Source of the DNA: Lachnospiraceae bacterium
GTDB taxonomy: Bacteria > Bacillota > Clostridia > Lachnospirales > Lachnospiraceae
Direction: 5' to 3'
DNA length: 62,181 nt
Assembly: GCA_024698885.1 (NCBI GenBank)
Contig: JAILQQ010000129.1
Coordinates: 1-62,181 of the forward strand
Part shown: positions 8,069-16,151 of the stretch, one piece after another
How positions within the stretch are numbered: the stretch's first letter is position 1
Layout: every line of letters starts with the position of its first letter
The notes under the pieces: generated by a model
Told to the model about the DNA's origin: nothing
The model's database searches: none
What the model saw: the letters and a program-made list of their open reading frames with translations, nothing else
Position numbers and translations under genes: made by a program

Positions 8069-8515
8069 TTACGCTTCCTCAACACTGACCTTTAATACAG
8101 CTGTCACCTTTGTATGAAGCTTCACCGGGACGTCATAGGTGCCGATAGCCTTGATCGGCTCTGAAATCTGAATTTTTTTCTTGTCGATATCCATACCGAA
8201 CTGGTTTTTCGCCTCTTCCGCGATCTCTTTTGAGGAGACAGAACCGAAGGTCTTTCCGTCTTTTCCGGATTTCAGCCTGACGACCACCGTCTTCCCGTTT
8301 AATTCTTCCGCGAACTTCTGTGCTTCCTCAAGGATCCGCGCCGCCACCTTTTCATCATTGGCCTTATGGAGCTTCAGATCATTCAGATTCTTCGCATTGG
8401 CTTCGATCGCCAGCTTTTTCGTAAAAAGAAAATTCTTGGCGTAGCCGTCGCTGACCTCCACAACGTCATCCTTTTTTCCTAATGTCTTCACATCCTGTAA
8501 TAAAATAACCTTCAT
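8069..8515 (-). CDS. rplI: 50S ribosomal protein L9
   Basis: 148 residues. It starts MKVILLQDVKTLGKKDDVVEV, the L9 N-terminal signature, and continues GYAKNFLFTKKLA. The connecting helix and C-terminal domain (SKEIAEEAKNQFGMDIDKKKIQ.., IKAIGTYDVPVKLH) are complete. L9 binds 23S rRNA at the base of the L1 stalk. The ATG overlaps the TGA of gdpP (ATGA), so translation is coupled. Confidence 0.96.
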   Translation of the reverse strand: MKVILLQDVKTLGKKDDVVEVSDGYAKNFLFTKKLAIEANAKNLNDLKLHKANDEKVAARILEEAQKFAEELNGKTVVVRLKSGKDGKTFGSVSSKEIAEEAKNQFGMDIDKKKIQISEPIKAIGTYDVPVKLHTKVTAVLKVSVEEA

Positions 8516-10584
8516 CAGAGCTCTCCCTCCTTTTCCATGGCCCGCAAGGTTTCCATGAGCTGTCTTTTTCCTTCCTCGATCGAGACTCCCTCGATCTGGG
8601 CGCCCGCTACCGTCATATGCCCGCCGCCGCCTAATCTTTCCATGATCAGCTGCACGTTCACTTCCTCATAGGACCGGGCCGAAATATATGTTTTATTCTG
8701 ATAATTGGATAATACGAAGCTCGCCCGCACATTGCTTATATTCAGCAGTTCGTTCGCAGCCTGCGCGGCTACGACGGTAGGGCTCTCGCTCTTTCCGTCA
8801 AAATAGGAGATCGCGTACTTGTCCTCGAACATCTCCACATGGCTGATCGCCTCATTGCGCGCCTTATAGGCTTCCATGGAATCCCGAAACAGCTTTCGCA
8901 CCCTCGTGACATCCGCGCCGTTTCGTCTCAGATAGGCCGCCGCCTCAAAGGTTCTGACCCCGGTCCGGATCATGAAATTATTCGTATCCACCATGATCCC
9001 GGCGTAGAGGCAGTCTGCCTCCACCGGCTTCAGCTTTACCCTGTCATTGATATACTGCAGGATCTCCGCCGCCATTTCGGAAGCGGAGCTTGCATAGGGT
9101 TCAATATAGGAAAGCGTGGCATTTTCGATCTTTTCCTCTCCCTGTCTGTGATGGTCGAGTACAACGATCGTCTGGCACCGGTTCATGAGCTCCGGACATT
9201 CGGTATAGCTCGGTTTGTTCACATCCACCAAAATGACCGCCGTATTCTTGTCCGCCCGCTCTAACGCCTGCATATTGTTGATGATCAGGTCTTTTTCGTC
9301 CTCCGCCTCGATCAGGCTGTCTACCATGGGACGGATCGAGGAGGAAATATCATTTATCACGATATTGGCGTTCTTGTTAAAGGTTTTTGCCGCCCGCACA
9401 ACGCCGATGGCCGCGCCTAACGCATCTATATCCGTGATCTGATGGCCCATAACGAGGATCTGGTCTGACCCCTCGATGATCTCCCGAAGCGCGTGCGCCT
9501 TCACCCGGGCCTTGACTCTGGTATATTTCTCGGTCATCATGCTCTTGCCGCCGAAATAAGTGATCTGATCGCCGTTTTTCACGATCGCCTGATCACCGCC
9601 GCGGCCAAGCGCCAGATCCATGGCGTTTCTGGCATGATCATAGTTTTCGGTATAGCTTTCCGCCCCGACACCAAAGCCGATGCTTAGCGTCAGCGCCATT
9701 TCATTTCCGATATTGACGTTTTTCGCCTCTTCCAGGATGGAGAAGCGTTTTTCCTCGAGCTGGCGCAGATCCTTCTGCTGAAGGATCACGAGGTATTTAT
9801 CCTTCTCTAACTTCTTGACGATCGCGTCATGGGCTGCCATGGATTTATTGATCTGTCTGTCCACAAGCGCCGCTAAAAGCGACCGTCTGACGTCCTCCAC
9901 CGTCTGCAGCGCCTCGTCATAATTATCAATATAGATCAGTCCTACCGCCGGTTTTGTCTGCTCAAGCTTTTCCCGCAGACGGGTCACATCCGTTTCATCA
10001 AACAAAAAGAAAGCAATCAGATAACTATCGTTATCTAATTCCTCGGTAACAGGCGAATCCCTTATCATGGTCTTAACGGAAACCTTTTTCATGGAATAGC
10101 GGAAATCCTGCCCCTCAAAGCGGAGCATCTCCTCCTTCTGACCGGCTTCCGGATCCGGTTCTTCTGCGTGATCCTTTAACGGCAGCTTATCCTTTGTCAG
10201 ATCCGGAATGACAGACGTGATCGATCTCTGAGAATTCTTTTTGACATGAAATGTATCTTCGAATGCTTTGTTGGCCCATATGAGCCTTCCGTTTTCATCA
10301 AGTAACGCGTAAGGGATCTCCAGTTCCCGTAAAAGCTGCTTCTGCACCTGCCCGTACTGCGTCGCGAAGCTGATAAAATCATTGATCACAATGGTCTTAC
10401 TGCGAACATAAAGCGTCATCGCGATCAGGATATACAGAAACGCGAATACGGACGTATAAAGCCCGGCTTTTATATTGACAAAGTACATGATGATATTAAA
10501 AATAATGATCAGTACGGAAAAACGAAGCGGCCACTGGACATAGGAGCGGATCTGCCCCTTCAGCCTGATTTTTGCCTTACCCAT
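8515..10584 (-). CDS. gdpP: Cyclic di-AMP phosphodiesterase GdpP
   Basis: 689 residues. Two N-terminal membrane segments (about 16-55) are followed by a PAS-like domain (LLDENGRLIWANKAFEDTF), a degenerate GGDEF domain (LSIGFGVGAESYTENYDHARNAMDLALGRGGDQ), and a DHH-DHHA1 phosphodiesterase domain (VMGHQITDIDALGAAIG, VDVNKP, VVLDHHRQGEE, GGGGHMTVAGAQI). DHH-type GdpP hydrolyses c-di-AMP and so influences potassium and osmotic balance. All DHH metal motifs are present. Genomic position before rplI-dnaB is the conserved Firmicutes arrangement. Confidence 0.95.
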   Translation of the reverse strand: MGKAKIRLKGQIRSYVQWPLRFSVLIIIFNIIMYFVNIKAGLYTSVFAFLYILIAMTLYVRSKTIVINDFISFATQYGQVQKQLLRELEIPYALLDENGRLIWANKAFEDTFHVKKNSQRSITSVIPDLTKDKLPLKDHAEEPDPEAGQKEEMLRFEGQDFRYSMKKVSVKTMIRDSPVTEELDNDSYLIAFFLFDETDVTRLREKLEQTKPAVGLIYIDNYDEALQTVEDVRRSLLAALVDRQINKSMAAHDAIVKKLEKDKYLVILQQKDLRQLEEKRFSILEEAKNVNIGNEMALTLSIGFGVGAESYTENYDHARNAMDLALGRGGDQAIVKNGDQITYFGGKSMMTEKYTRVKARVKAHALREIIEGSDQILVMGHQITDIDALGAAIGVVRAAKTFNKNANIVINDISSSIRPMVDSLIEAEDEKDLIINNMQALERADKNTAVILVDVNKPSYTECPELMNRCQTIVVLDHHRQGEEKIENATLSYIEPYASSASEMAAEILQYINDRVKLKPVEADCLYAGIMVDTNNFMIRTGVRTFEAAAYLRRNGADVTRVRKLFRDSMEAYKARNEAISHVEMFEDKYAISYFDGKSESPTVVAAQAANELLNISNVRASFVLSNYQNKTYISARSYEEVNVQLIMERLGGGGHMTVAGAQIEGVSIEEGKRQLMETLRAMEKEGEL

Positions 10585-10766
10585 ATTTACCCTCTCCTGT
10601 AAAACGACCCTGCATCAGAAGCCGCAACCCCCATACTCCCTCCGGAAAGCCGGATAAAACCCCGATTTCCTGAATAAAAATTATATCATTATTTGAAAAA
10701 CCGCTCAACCGCAAGACCTTGTCTCAGAATAACGGTAAAACCACTAGAAAATGTATAGGTATGATA

Positions 10767-10799
10767 AAAGCGTCCGAGCCTTACGGCTCAGACGCTTTT
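10767..10799 (-). terminator. Terminator downstream of rpsR
   Basis: A 14-base-pair stem (AAAGCGTCYGAGCC, loop GTAA) with A/T runs on both sides. Read on the minus strand it ends the rpsF-ssb-rpsR transcript before gdpP. The 10585-10872 gap otherwise contains only a family E repeat. Confidence 0.8.
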
Positions 10800-10802
10800 T
10801 TA

Positions 10803-10836
10803 CGCGATAAGGGGCTGCAATTTCCCCTATCCGATC
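10803..10836. repeat. Family E short repeat
   Basis: GCGATAAGGGG..TTTCCCCTATCCGATC. The same two blocks (GCGATAAGG and TTTCCCCTATCCGATC) recur in the longer repeat at 31833-32000. The blocks are partly complementary (GATAAGGGG/CCCCTATC) and can form a hairpin. Confidence 0.6.
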
Positions 10837-10872
10837 CATGCAGTCCGGTAAAAGACCGCGTTGCTTATCATT

Positions 10873-11148
10873 TTATTCCTGGGTATAAGGCAGCAGCGCG
10901 ATATGTCTTGCCCGCTTGATCGCAACAGTCAGCTCTCTCTGATGCTTTGCGCAGTTACCCGTGATCCTTCTCGGCAGGATCTTTCCTCTTTCGGAAATAT
11001 ACTTCCTGAGCATTGCCATATCCTTATAGTCAATACTCCTGTCCTTGCCGCAGAAAACACAGACCTTTTTTCTTCTGCGAATCCCGCCTCTCCTCTTCAT
11101 CGGAGAATCTGCTCTGTCATTGTCACCCTGCGGTCTGTTATATGCCAT
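10873..11148 (-). CDS. rpsR: 30S ribosomal protein S18
   Basis: 91 residues with the S18 core [60 protein letters not shown]. Four potential zinc ligands (C-x2-C and N-C-x2-H) mark a zinc-binding (C+) S18 form. The N-terminal extension is Arg/Asp-rich. It is last in the rpsF-ssb-rpsR operon, and a family B palindrome is inserted between ssb and this gene. Confidence 0.96.
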   Translation of the reverse strand: MAYNRPQGDNDRADSPMKRRGGIRRRKKVCVFCGKDRSIDYKDMAMLRKYISERGKILPRRITGNCAKHQRELTVAIKRARHIALLPYTQE

Positions 11149-11175
11149 AATATTTTCTTAGCCTCCGTATTTGCT

Positions 11176-11252
11176 AATGTCTGGGTCAAAAGGTATTTCA
11201 GCACTATATCGTGTATCCGAAAATGGCACGAAGTGCTTTTGACCCGGACATT
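11176..11252. repeat. Family B inverted repeat within the rpsF-ssb-rpsR operon
   Basis: Arms AATGTC[TC]GGGTCAAAAG and the complement, interior CACTATATCGTGTATCCG and GGCACGAAGTGC. It lies in the ssb-rpsR gap, so the operon mRNA would carry this hairpin just before rpsR. It shares interior sequence with 6067-6188. Confidence 0.85.
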
Positions 11253-11276
11253 ATTTAATTAAAATGAATACCTCTG

Positions 11277-11720
11277 TTACGCGAAAGGCAGCTCCTCATC
11301 GATCCCGTCCGGCACATTCATGAAGTCATCGCTCAGATCCGCGGCAGGCGCCGTATTCGTTGCCTCAACGTATCCGCCTGCGGAGCCCTGGGAAGCGTTC
11401 TTGCTCTCCGCAAACTCCTGATCATCCACCACAACCTCTGTCGTATAGACCTTCTGGCCATCCTTATTCGTATAACTTCCGGTCTGGATCCTTCCGCTGA
11501 CAGCGATCTTGATCCCTTTTCTGAAATACTTCTCGGCAAACTCTCCGGCCTTACCAAAAGCCACGCAGTTGATAAAATCCGCCGTCTGATCCGAGTTGTT
11601 CCGGTTAAATCTCCGGTCTACCGCCAGTGTATAACGTGCGATCGCCATCTGGTTATCTCCCGAAGCATATCTGACCTCGGGGTCTCTGGTTAATCTGCCC
11701 ATCAAAATGACTTTATTCAT
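11277..11720 (-). CDS. ssb: Single-stranded DNA-binding protein
   Basis: A 147-residue SSB with one OB fold: MNKVILMGRLTRDPEVRYA.., FINCVAFGKAGEFAEKYFRKG, ISGRIQTGSYTNKDGQKVYTTEVVVD. A flexible low-complexity linker leads to the acidic tip DEELPFA, the interaction tail used by replication and repair proteins. It is cotranscribed with rpsF (17-base gap). Confidence 0.96.
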   Translation of the reverse strand: MNKVILMGRLTRDPEVRYASGDNQMAIARYTLAVDRRFNRNNSDQTADFINCVAFGKAGEFAEKYFRKGIKIAVSGRIQTGSYTNKDGQKVYTTEVVVDDQEFAESKNASQGSAGGYVEATNTAPAADLSDDFMNVPDGIDEELPFA

Positions 11721-11737
11721 AGCCTCTCTCTTTCCAA

Positions 11738-12028
11738 CTATGCCTCATTCTGTTTTACAACAAGATATCTGACGACATTTTCCATGATCCGCACGCGATT
11801 CTCGATCTCGTAAGGCGTCGTCGGCTCAGCGTCAAACTGAATGAAATAATAGAAGCCTTCCTTCATCTTCTGCACTTCGTAAGCAAAGCGCTTCTTGCCC
11901 CAGTCATCAACATTGGTGACGGTTCCGCCGAAACGGGTGATCAGTTCCTTAACCCTTTCAAGCTCGGCTGCTCTGGCTTCATCTTCCATCTTGGCATTCA
12001 GAACAACGCATAATTCATACTTGCTCAT
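11738..12028 (-). CDS. rpsF: 30S ribosomal protein S6
   Basis: 96 residues: MSKYELCVVLNAKMEDEAR.., VTNVDDWGKKRFAYEVQKMKEGFYYFIQFDAEP, NVVRYLVVK, the typical S6 pattern with the conserved WGKK-LAY strand. It is the first gene of the S6-SSB-S18 operon. AAAGGAGGT lies six to seven bases before ATG. A promoter at 12224-12252 gives a leader of roughly 190 nt that contains a degenerate family A repeat; S6:S18-binding leaders are known for this operon elsewhere, but I cannot assign one confidently here. Confidence 0.96.
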   Translation of the reverse strand: MSKYELCVVLNAKMEDEARAAELERVKELITRFGGTVTNVDDWGKKRFAYEVQKMKEGFYYFIQFDAEPTTPYEIENRVRIMENVVRYLVVKQNEA

Positions 12029-12100
12029 ACTGGTACCTCCTTTTGGATTAATAGCCCTGAACCCCTGTTCAGAGCAAGGATTCCGGTTTTACCCGGGTTC

Positions 12101-12203
12101 TGCGCCGGTCTGTCCCAGATCGCGCGCTAAAGAATGAACTTTCGTTCATCCCGATCCGGTTCGCTTGCTGCGAAAATCAGCTCTTTTCAAGCCGGATCAT
12201 CTC
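12101..12203 (-). repeat. Degenerate family A repeat in the rpsF leader
   Basis: H1 is decayed (CGCCGGTCTGTCCCAGATCG), H2 is intact as GAATGAACTTTCGTTCATCC, and H3 is expanded (GATCCGGTTCGC..GCCGGATC, with an internal CAGCTCTTTTCAA). It lies between the rpsF promoter and ATG, so it would be transcribed in the leader. Confidence 0.7.
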
Positions 12204-12223
12204 AATATGTATCACGAGTTACA

Positions 12224-12252
12224 ATATTATCACAGACAAAATCGATTTTCAA
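12224..12252 (-). promoter_or_regulatory. Sigma-A promoter of rpsF-ssb-rpsR
   Basis: On the minus strand TTGAAA (12252-12247), a 17-base spacer and TAATAT (12229-12224). Good match in spacing and sequence, and correctly placed upstream of rpsF. Confidence 0.75.
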
Positions 12253-12317
12253 GCCGTAAAATCAACAAATTGCGTTTGTGCACTATGTCGGTCCGGGGAT
12301 ATGTAACGGTCAGGCAT

Positions 12318-13040
12318 TTAAACCCGGATCGAACCGAGGATCTCTCCGATGCTCCCCTGGATCAGCAGGTCAGCCCGATGATCCATGGGCGTCGCGGATT
12401 TGTTGATCAGCACTAATTTATTCCCCCGATAATAATCGATCAGCCCTGCCGCCGGGTAAACGGCTAAGGATGTTCCGCCGATAATCAGGATATCAGCCTT
12501 GCTGATGTAACGGATCGACTTGTCCATCGTTCCCATATCAAGGCCTTCCTCGTAAAGCACGACATCCGGCTTGATGCTTCCGCCGCATTTTTCGCATTTC
12601 GGTACGCCCTCTGATTCAATAATATAATTCACGTCATAGAATGCGCCGCAGTTCTCGCAATAGTTGCGCAGAACGCTTCCGTGAAGCTCCATAACCTCCT
12701 TCGAACCCGCCGCCTGGTGGAGGCCGTCAATATTCTGCGTGACCACCGCCTTAAGCTTCCCGGCCTTTTCAAGCTCCGCTAACTTCAGATGCGCCTTATT
12801 GGGCTTTGCTGTGGTACAGAGCATTTTATCCCGGTAAAACCGGTAAAATTCCTCCGTGTTTCTCCGATAGAAAGTATGGCTCAGGATCGTCTCCGGTGGA
12901 TAATCATATTTCTGATTATACAGTCCGTCCACGCTCCGAAAATCCGGAATGCCGCTCTCGGTTGATACGCCGGCACCTCCGAAGAAAACAATATTGCTGC
13001 TTTCATCGATCCACTTCTGTAATGTTTCCAGTTCACTCAT
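12318..13040 (-). CDS. cobB: NAD-dependent deacylase, sirtuin (CobB/SIR2) family
   Basis: A 240-residue sirtuin that removes acyl groups from lysines using NAD+. It has FFGGAGVSTESGIPDFRS (NAD-binding), TQNIDGLHQAAGS with the catalytic-region Asn-Asp, the catalytic His in ELHGS, a four-Cys zinc site (CENCG..CEKCGG) and IGGTSLAVYPAAGL. All key residues are present. It is last in the run AAC(3)-DUF4910-ACP-MaoC-sirtuin; whether it belongs functionally to that set is an inference from order and orientation. Confidence 0.93.
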   Translation of the reverse strand: MSELETLQKWIDESSNIVFFGGAGVSTESGIPDFRSVDGLYNQKYDYPPETILSHTFYRRNTEEFYRFYRDKMLCTTAKPNKAHLKLAELEKAGKLKAVVTQNIDGLHQAAGSKEVMELHGSVLRNYCENCGAFYDVNYIIESEGVPKCEKCGGSIKPDVVLYEEGLDMGTMDKSIRYISKADILIIGGTSLAVYPAAGLIDYYRGNKLVLINKSATPMDHRADLLIQGSIGEILGSIRV

Positions 13041-13057
13041 TCTTACCCTCTCCTTTC

Positions 13058-13083
13058 TGCACCGATCCTTTTACGGATCATGA
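13058..13083 (-). repeat. Truncated family A unit (H1 only)
   Basis: CTGCACCGATCC..GGATCATGA, one H1 hairpin in the MaoC-sirtuin gap. The TGA stop of the MaoC gene (13078-13080) is the element-border TGA (TGATCCG on the minus strand). Confidence 0.65.
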
Positions 13084-13497
13084 TACGCCAATTTGCATTT
13101 TCCCCTTTAAAACCTTTTCTCCCTCCTGATTGCGGATAATCACCTTTACGATCAGAAGCTGAAAGGTATCGTTTTTTTCCGTAACCTCTCCCTCGACCGT
13201 CAGTATATCTCCGATATAAACCGGCTTGTTTAGCTTGATCTCCACGCTGTGGATCAGGCTTCTTTCTCCCGGCAGGTATACGCCCGCAAGCGCGGAAAGA
13301 TAGGAGGCCGTCAACATGCCGTAAACCACCCGGCCCCGGTGCCCCTGTTCCTTCGCATATTCTTCCTTATTATGAAGCGGGTTATCATCCCCGGTGATCG
13401 CAAGGAAGCGTTGCATATCCTCCTCCGTCACCTGCGCCCTGAAGCTTTCCTTCTGTCCGATCTCGATTTCTTCATATCTATAATGATTCATGACCAC
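13078..13497 (-). CDS. MaoC-like (R)-specific hydratase/dehydratase
   Basis: A 139-residue single hot-dog protein. The catalytic motif is ITGDDNPLHNKEEYA, the D-x4-H hydratase signature, with GRVVYGMLTASYLSALAG following. Such enzymes hydrate or dehydrate acyl-CoA or acyl-ACP 2-enoyl and 3-hydroxy esters. It is flanked by an acyl carrier protein gene upstream and a sirtuin gene downstream, which suggests an ACP-bound substrate. The ATG used is near ATGGTCATGAAT, so a start at the second ATG is also possible. The 3' end is formed by a truncated family A unit. Confidence 0.85.
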   Translation of the reverse strand: MVMNHYRYEEIEIGQKESFRAQVTEEDMQRFLAITGDDNPLHNKEEYAKEQGHRGRVVYGMLTASYLSALAGVYLPGERSLIHSVEIKLNKPVYIGDILTVEGEVTEKNDTFQLLIVKVIIRNQEGEKVLKGKMQIGVS

Positions 13498-13503
13498 CTT
13501 CCC

Positions 13504-13573
13504 CGCGCCGGTTCGGTCGCTTTTCCGACCGGATCATTTCCTTGTCCTCGCCGATTCGCTTGCGGATCAATTT
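13504..13573 (-). repeat. Partial family A repeats between ACP and MaoC genes
   Basis: An H3-like hairpin (CCGGTTCGGTCG..CGACCGGATC plus ATTTCC) followed by an H1-like hairpin (CGATTCGCTTGCGGATC). H2 is missing, so this is a deletion form. Confidence 0.75.
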
Positions 13574-13583
13574 CAGTTCTTTT

Positions 13584-13835
13584 TCAGCGGCTGCCTCCTA
13601 ACATCTCACGGATCAGATCCACCATCTGCCCCACGTTTTCCAGCTGATTGACCTGCTTAATGTCAAACTTCAGGGAAAACTCCTTCTCCATCGAAACGAT
13701 CAGGGAAATATGCTCCAGAGAGTCCCAGTCCTCGATATCGTCCGAATTGGTGCTGTCGGTGATCACAAGCTCTTCATCATCAAAAACATCACGGAATATC
13801 TCCGTAACCTTTTCCATAATCTCTTCTCTTTCCAT
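13584..13835 (-). CDS. Acyl carrier protein
   Basis: An 83-residue four-helix acyl carrier protein. The phosphopantetheine attachment Ser is in DIEDWDSLEHI (about residue 39). DWDSLEH rather than the GADSLD of fatty-acid synthase ACPs resembles specialised ACPs found in glycan or secondary pathways. No fab genes are near. It lies between DUF4910/AAC(3) genes and a MaoC-like hydratase, so a dedicated acyl chain shuttle is plausible. AGAGGAG lies upstream of ATG and derives partly from the border of a family A unit. Confidence 0.88.
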   Translation of the reverse strand: MEREEIMEKVTEIFRDVFDDEELVITDSTNSDDIEDWDSLEHISLIVSMEKEFSLKFDIKQVNQLENVGQMVDLIREMLGGSR

Positions 13836-13848
13836 AGACGCTCCTCTC

Positions 13849-13876
13849 TGCGCCGATCCGCCTGCGGATCATTTCC
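13849..13876 (-). repeat. Truncated family A unit upstream of the ACP gene
   Basis: TGCGCCGATCCGCCTGCGGATC plus ATTTCC: H1 fused directly to the tail. The 13877-14057 stretch further upstream has short palindromes (TGACCACCGCGGTCA; TGACTTGTTGAGTCA) and a TATAAT-like box on the minus strand near 14012 without a clear -35 box. Confidence 0.7.
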
Positions 13877-14057
13877 TCTGTTCCTTTATAAAATCACATA
13901 AGTTATTTTTGACTTGTTGAGTCATGGGTTCGTTTTTATCATTTGACCACCGCGGTCATTTCCAACATGCCATCTTATTTGCATGTTGCTCGAAGCCAGT
14001 GCTCCTAAAATTATTATATCATGTTTTAATGTTTTTCGTATTTCCCGAAACATCTGA

Positions 14058-15350
14058 TTATTCCTGTATTTTTTCAACCAATCCGCAGGATAACAGTTTA
14101 TCTATAACGCCTGTTATTATGCTTACCGGCTGATCTATGATGTTGCTGATCTCGATCAGATCATTGGTCCCGTCGGCGTATGCGAGGATATCTTTTAACG
14201 CCAGCGTCTCCTGATAGGTTTCCTTACTGCTCATCGTCGGAACCAGTCCTCTTTTGCCTAACTGCGGCTCGCAGAGGCAGGTGACGCGGTAAACCGCGTT
14301 CTTTTCGATCGCCTCAATGCACTGTGTCATCACATCGTAGCTTCCGGCCAGTCCTTCCGGACTAATCAGGTTCAGATCATCCGCCGAAGTATGATATTCC
14401 GGGTAAAGATGATATTTGCTGCGGCAGAAGCATACTAACGGGATATCCACGCCCGGCGCCTGGTACTGTCTTTCGTCAGAACCTCTTTTTATATAGGGAT
14501 ATTCGGCAAAATCCGGCTTCTGATAGCGAAGAACGTTCGTCAGCACCTTATCCGCGTAGGTATCCCCGTATCGGGAATGCACGATCGAATAATCTCTGTC
14601 ATCGCCAACGCAGGTCAGATTAAATCCCGCGACCACGTTTTCCTGAAGCTCCTTCAGATGGCGGCTGAGATAGGTGATGGCACCGATCGTCTCCGGCGCC
14701 AGAACGAGCCGGTAACTGTACCGTCTCTTTTTCATGGCCGCAATATACCGGGCCAGCCATATGATCAGCGCCTGTCCGGAGCATTCGTTATTGCCCATGG
14801 AGGGATGGCAGACATAACTTGAGAAAAATATTTCCTGCCTGGTCTCTCCCGGAAAATACATTTCCCCGTAGGTCATGGAACCATCCTGCAGCGTCGAACG
14901 GATCACGGCGTGATATGTCCCCTCCTTTAAGGACATAAGCTGCCGATGAGGCAGGCAGAAGCCCCAGCGTTCCTTGTAGTAGGAGGTAACATAGGGGATC
15001 ACCTCGGGCTGGTCCTTCAGCGAATAGAGATGCGGCTTCAGCTCCTCAAGGCTTAAAAAGGCATCAACCGGCGTCGAATAGCCCACAACATGGAGATTGT
15101 TCTCCTTAAAATCGATGATCCGCTCTCCCTGCTCGTTCTCCAGAAAGGCTTCTTCAATATTCCATTCCTTCGGGACTGTCCAGTCAAAGGCCGGCGTTCC
15201 GGTCGGAACCTCGGAGAGCTTGATGTCAGGCATGTATTTCATTAAGACCGCAAAGGTTTCCCGTACACCGTTCCCGGTGATACTGCGGCAGATCGGAAAG
15301 ATCTCCTTAGCCAGAGCATACATTTCCTTTCCTTCTTCAAGGCATTTCAT
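14058..15350 (-). CDS. DUF4910 aminopeptidase-like protein
   Basis: 430 residues. The central region SSYVCHPSMGNNECSGQALIIWLARY resembles the metal-binding stretch of M28-type aminopeptidases, and HTSADDLNLISPEGL and RGSDERQYQAPGVDIPL carry further candidate ligands. The C-terminal 70 residues look like a winged helix (LIEISNIIDQPVSIITGVIDKLLSCGLVEK). This is the pattern of DUF4910/DUF2172 proteins, often found in surface-glycan loci; enzymatic role unproven. The start ATG overlaps the stop of the AAC(3)-like gene (ATGA), so the two are translationally coupled. Confidence 0.75.
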   Translation of the reverse strand: MKCLEEGKEMYALAKEIFPICRSITGNGVRETFAVLMKYMPDIKLSEVPTGTPAFDWTVPKEWNIEEAFLENEQGERIIDFKENNLHVVGYSTPVDAFLSLEELKPHLYSLKDQPEVIPYVTSYYKERWGFCLPHRQLMSLKEGTYHAVIRSTLQDGSMTYGEMYFPGETRQEIFFSSYVCHPSMGNNECSGQALIIWLARYIAAMKKRRYSYRLVLAPETIGAITYLSRHLKELQENVVAGFNLTCVGDDRDYSIVHSRYGDTYADKVLTNVLRYQKPDFAEYPYIKRGSDERQYQAPGVDIPLVCFCRSKYHLYPEYHTSADDLNLISPEGLAGSYDVMTQCIEAIEKNAVYRVTCLCEPQLGKRGLVPTMSSKETYQETLALKDILAYADGTNDLIEISNIIDQPVSIITGVIDKLLSCGLVEKIQE

Positions 15351-16135
15351 GCTTCATCCTCCTGTCCGATATAAGAACAGAGCTTGCGGCTTCTGTTATG
15401 CAGAACATCCTCCGCAATGATCGGATAAGCTCCTTTAAGATCAATGATCTTATACTCGATCCCGTTCACCTGAAACACCTCCATCACGCCGGCCTTCAGA
15501 AAATCAGGCTCATACGGATAGATTCGGTTCTCCACATTCATGGAGAGCTCCCTCACGTTCATGGAGTAGGTTCTCTCGCTCGTTACGCCGTTTTCATCCG
15601 TGTAGGGCGCGGTAAAGTCCTTTAAATAGCGATAGGGGACCGGGCCGTTGTTTTCCTCCACATAATGAACAAATACAAAGGAATGCTGCAGATCCTTGTC
15701 AATAAACAGATTTTGAAAATGATGGTTCATGAAATAGGTAAAGGGCGAATCCGCGCCAAAGGAGCTCTTATTCTCGATAGCACAGAGCTCCTCTGCCCCC
15801 TTTCCCCATACCGCAAAGGAATAGATCGGATGCTTCGTTCTTCTGAAATCGCCGCGGGAAAGCGCTATCTTCCCCAGAGAGCCCGTTTTGCAGGGCGTTT
15901 TATAATGGTCATAGGCCGTTCCCTTGCAAAAAGCCCAGTTAAACGTGGGAAAAACAAGCGTTCCCCCGGGGCCGAGGCATTCTATCATCCCGTCGATCAG
16001 AATATTCAGATCCGTTTCGTCTCCCTGCTCGATCAGGCCATATAACAGCTGCTTCACATCGGAGGTAACGAACAGATTTTCTCCGGCAGAAAGCCGAAGC
16101 TCCCCGGCTAACTGTCGTAAAGGCACATAACTCAT
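15347..16135 (-). CDS. AAC(3)-like N-acyltransferase
   Basis: 262 residues of the aminoglycoside N3-acetyltransferase (antibiotic_NAT) fold: MIECLGPGGTLVFPTFNW, the TGSLGKIALSRGDFRRTKHPIYSFAVWGKGAE block with the RTxHP-x-S signature, and SPFTYF. Members of this fold in glycan loci acylate amino sugars rather than antibiotics. Because it is fused by overlap to a DUF4910 gene and followed by an ACP gene, acylation of a sugar from an ACP- or CoA-bound donor is the likelier role. It should not be read as evidence for drug resistance. Confidence 0.75.
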   Translation of the reverse strand: MSYVPLRQLAGELRLSAGENLFVTSDVKQLLYGLIEQGDETDLNILIDGMIECLGPGGTLVFPTFNWAFCKGTAYDHYKTPCKTGSLGKIALSRGDFRRTKHPIYSFAVWGKGAEELCAIENKSSFGADSPFTYFMNHHFQNLFIDKDLQHSFVFVHYVEENNGPVPYRYLKDFTAPYTDENGVTSERTYSMNVRELSMNVENRIYPYEPDFLKAGVMEVFQVNGIEYKIIDLKGAYPIIAEDVLHNRSRKLCSYIGQEDEA

Positions 16136-16151
16136 AAGTAAAAGCTTCTCC

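Noticed and set aside
15347-16135. Aminoglycoside resistance gene
   Set aside because: Only the fold matches. The operon context (DUF4910, ACP, MaoC) fits sugar or lipid acylation better.
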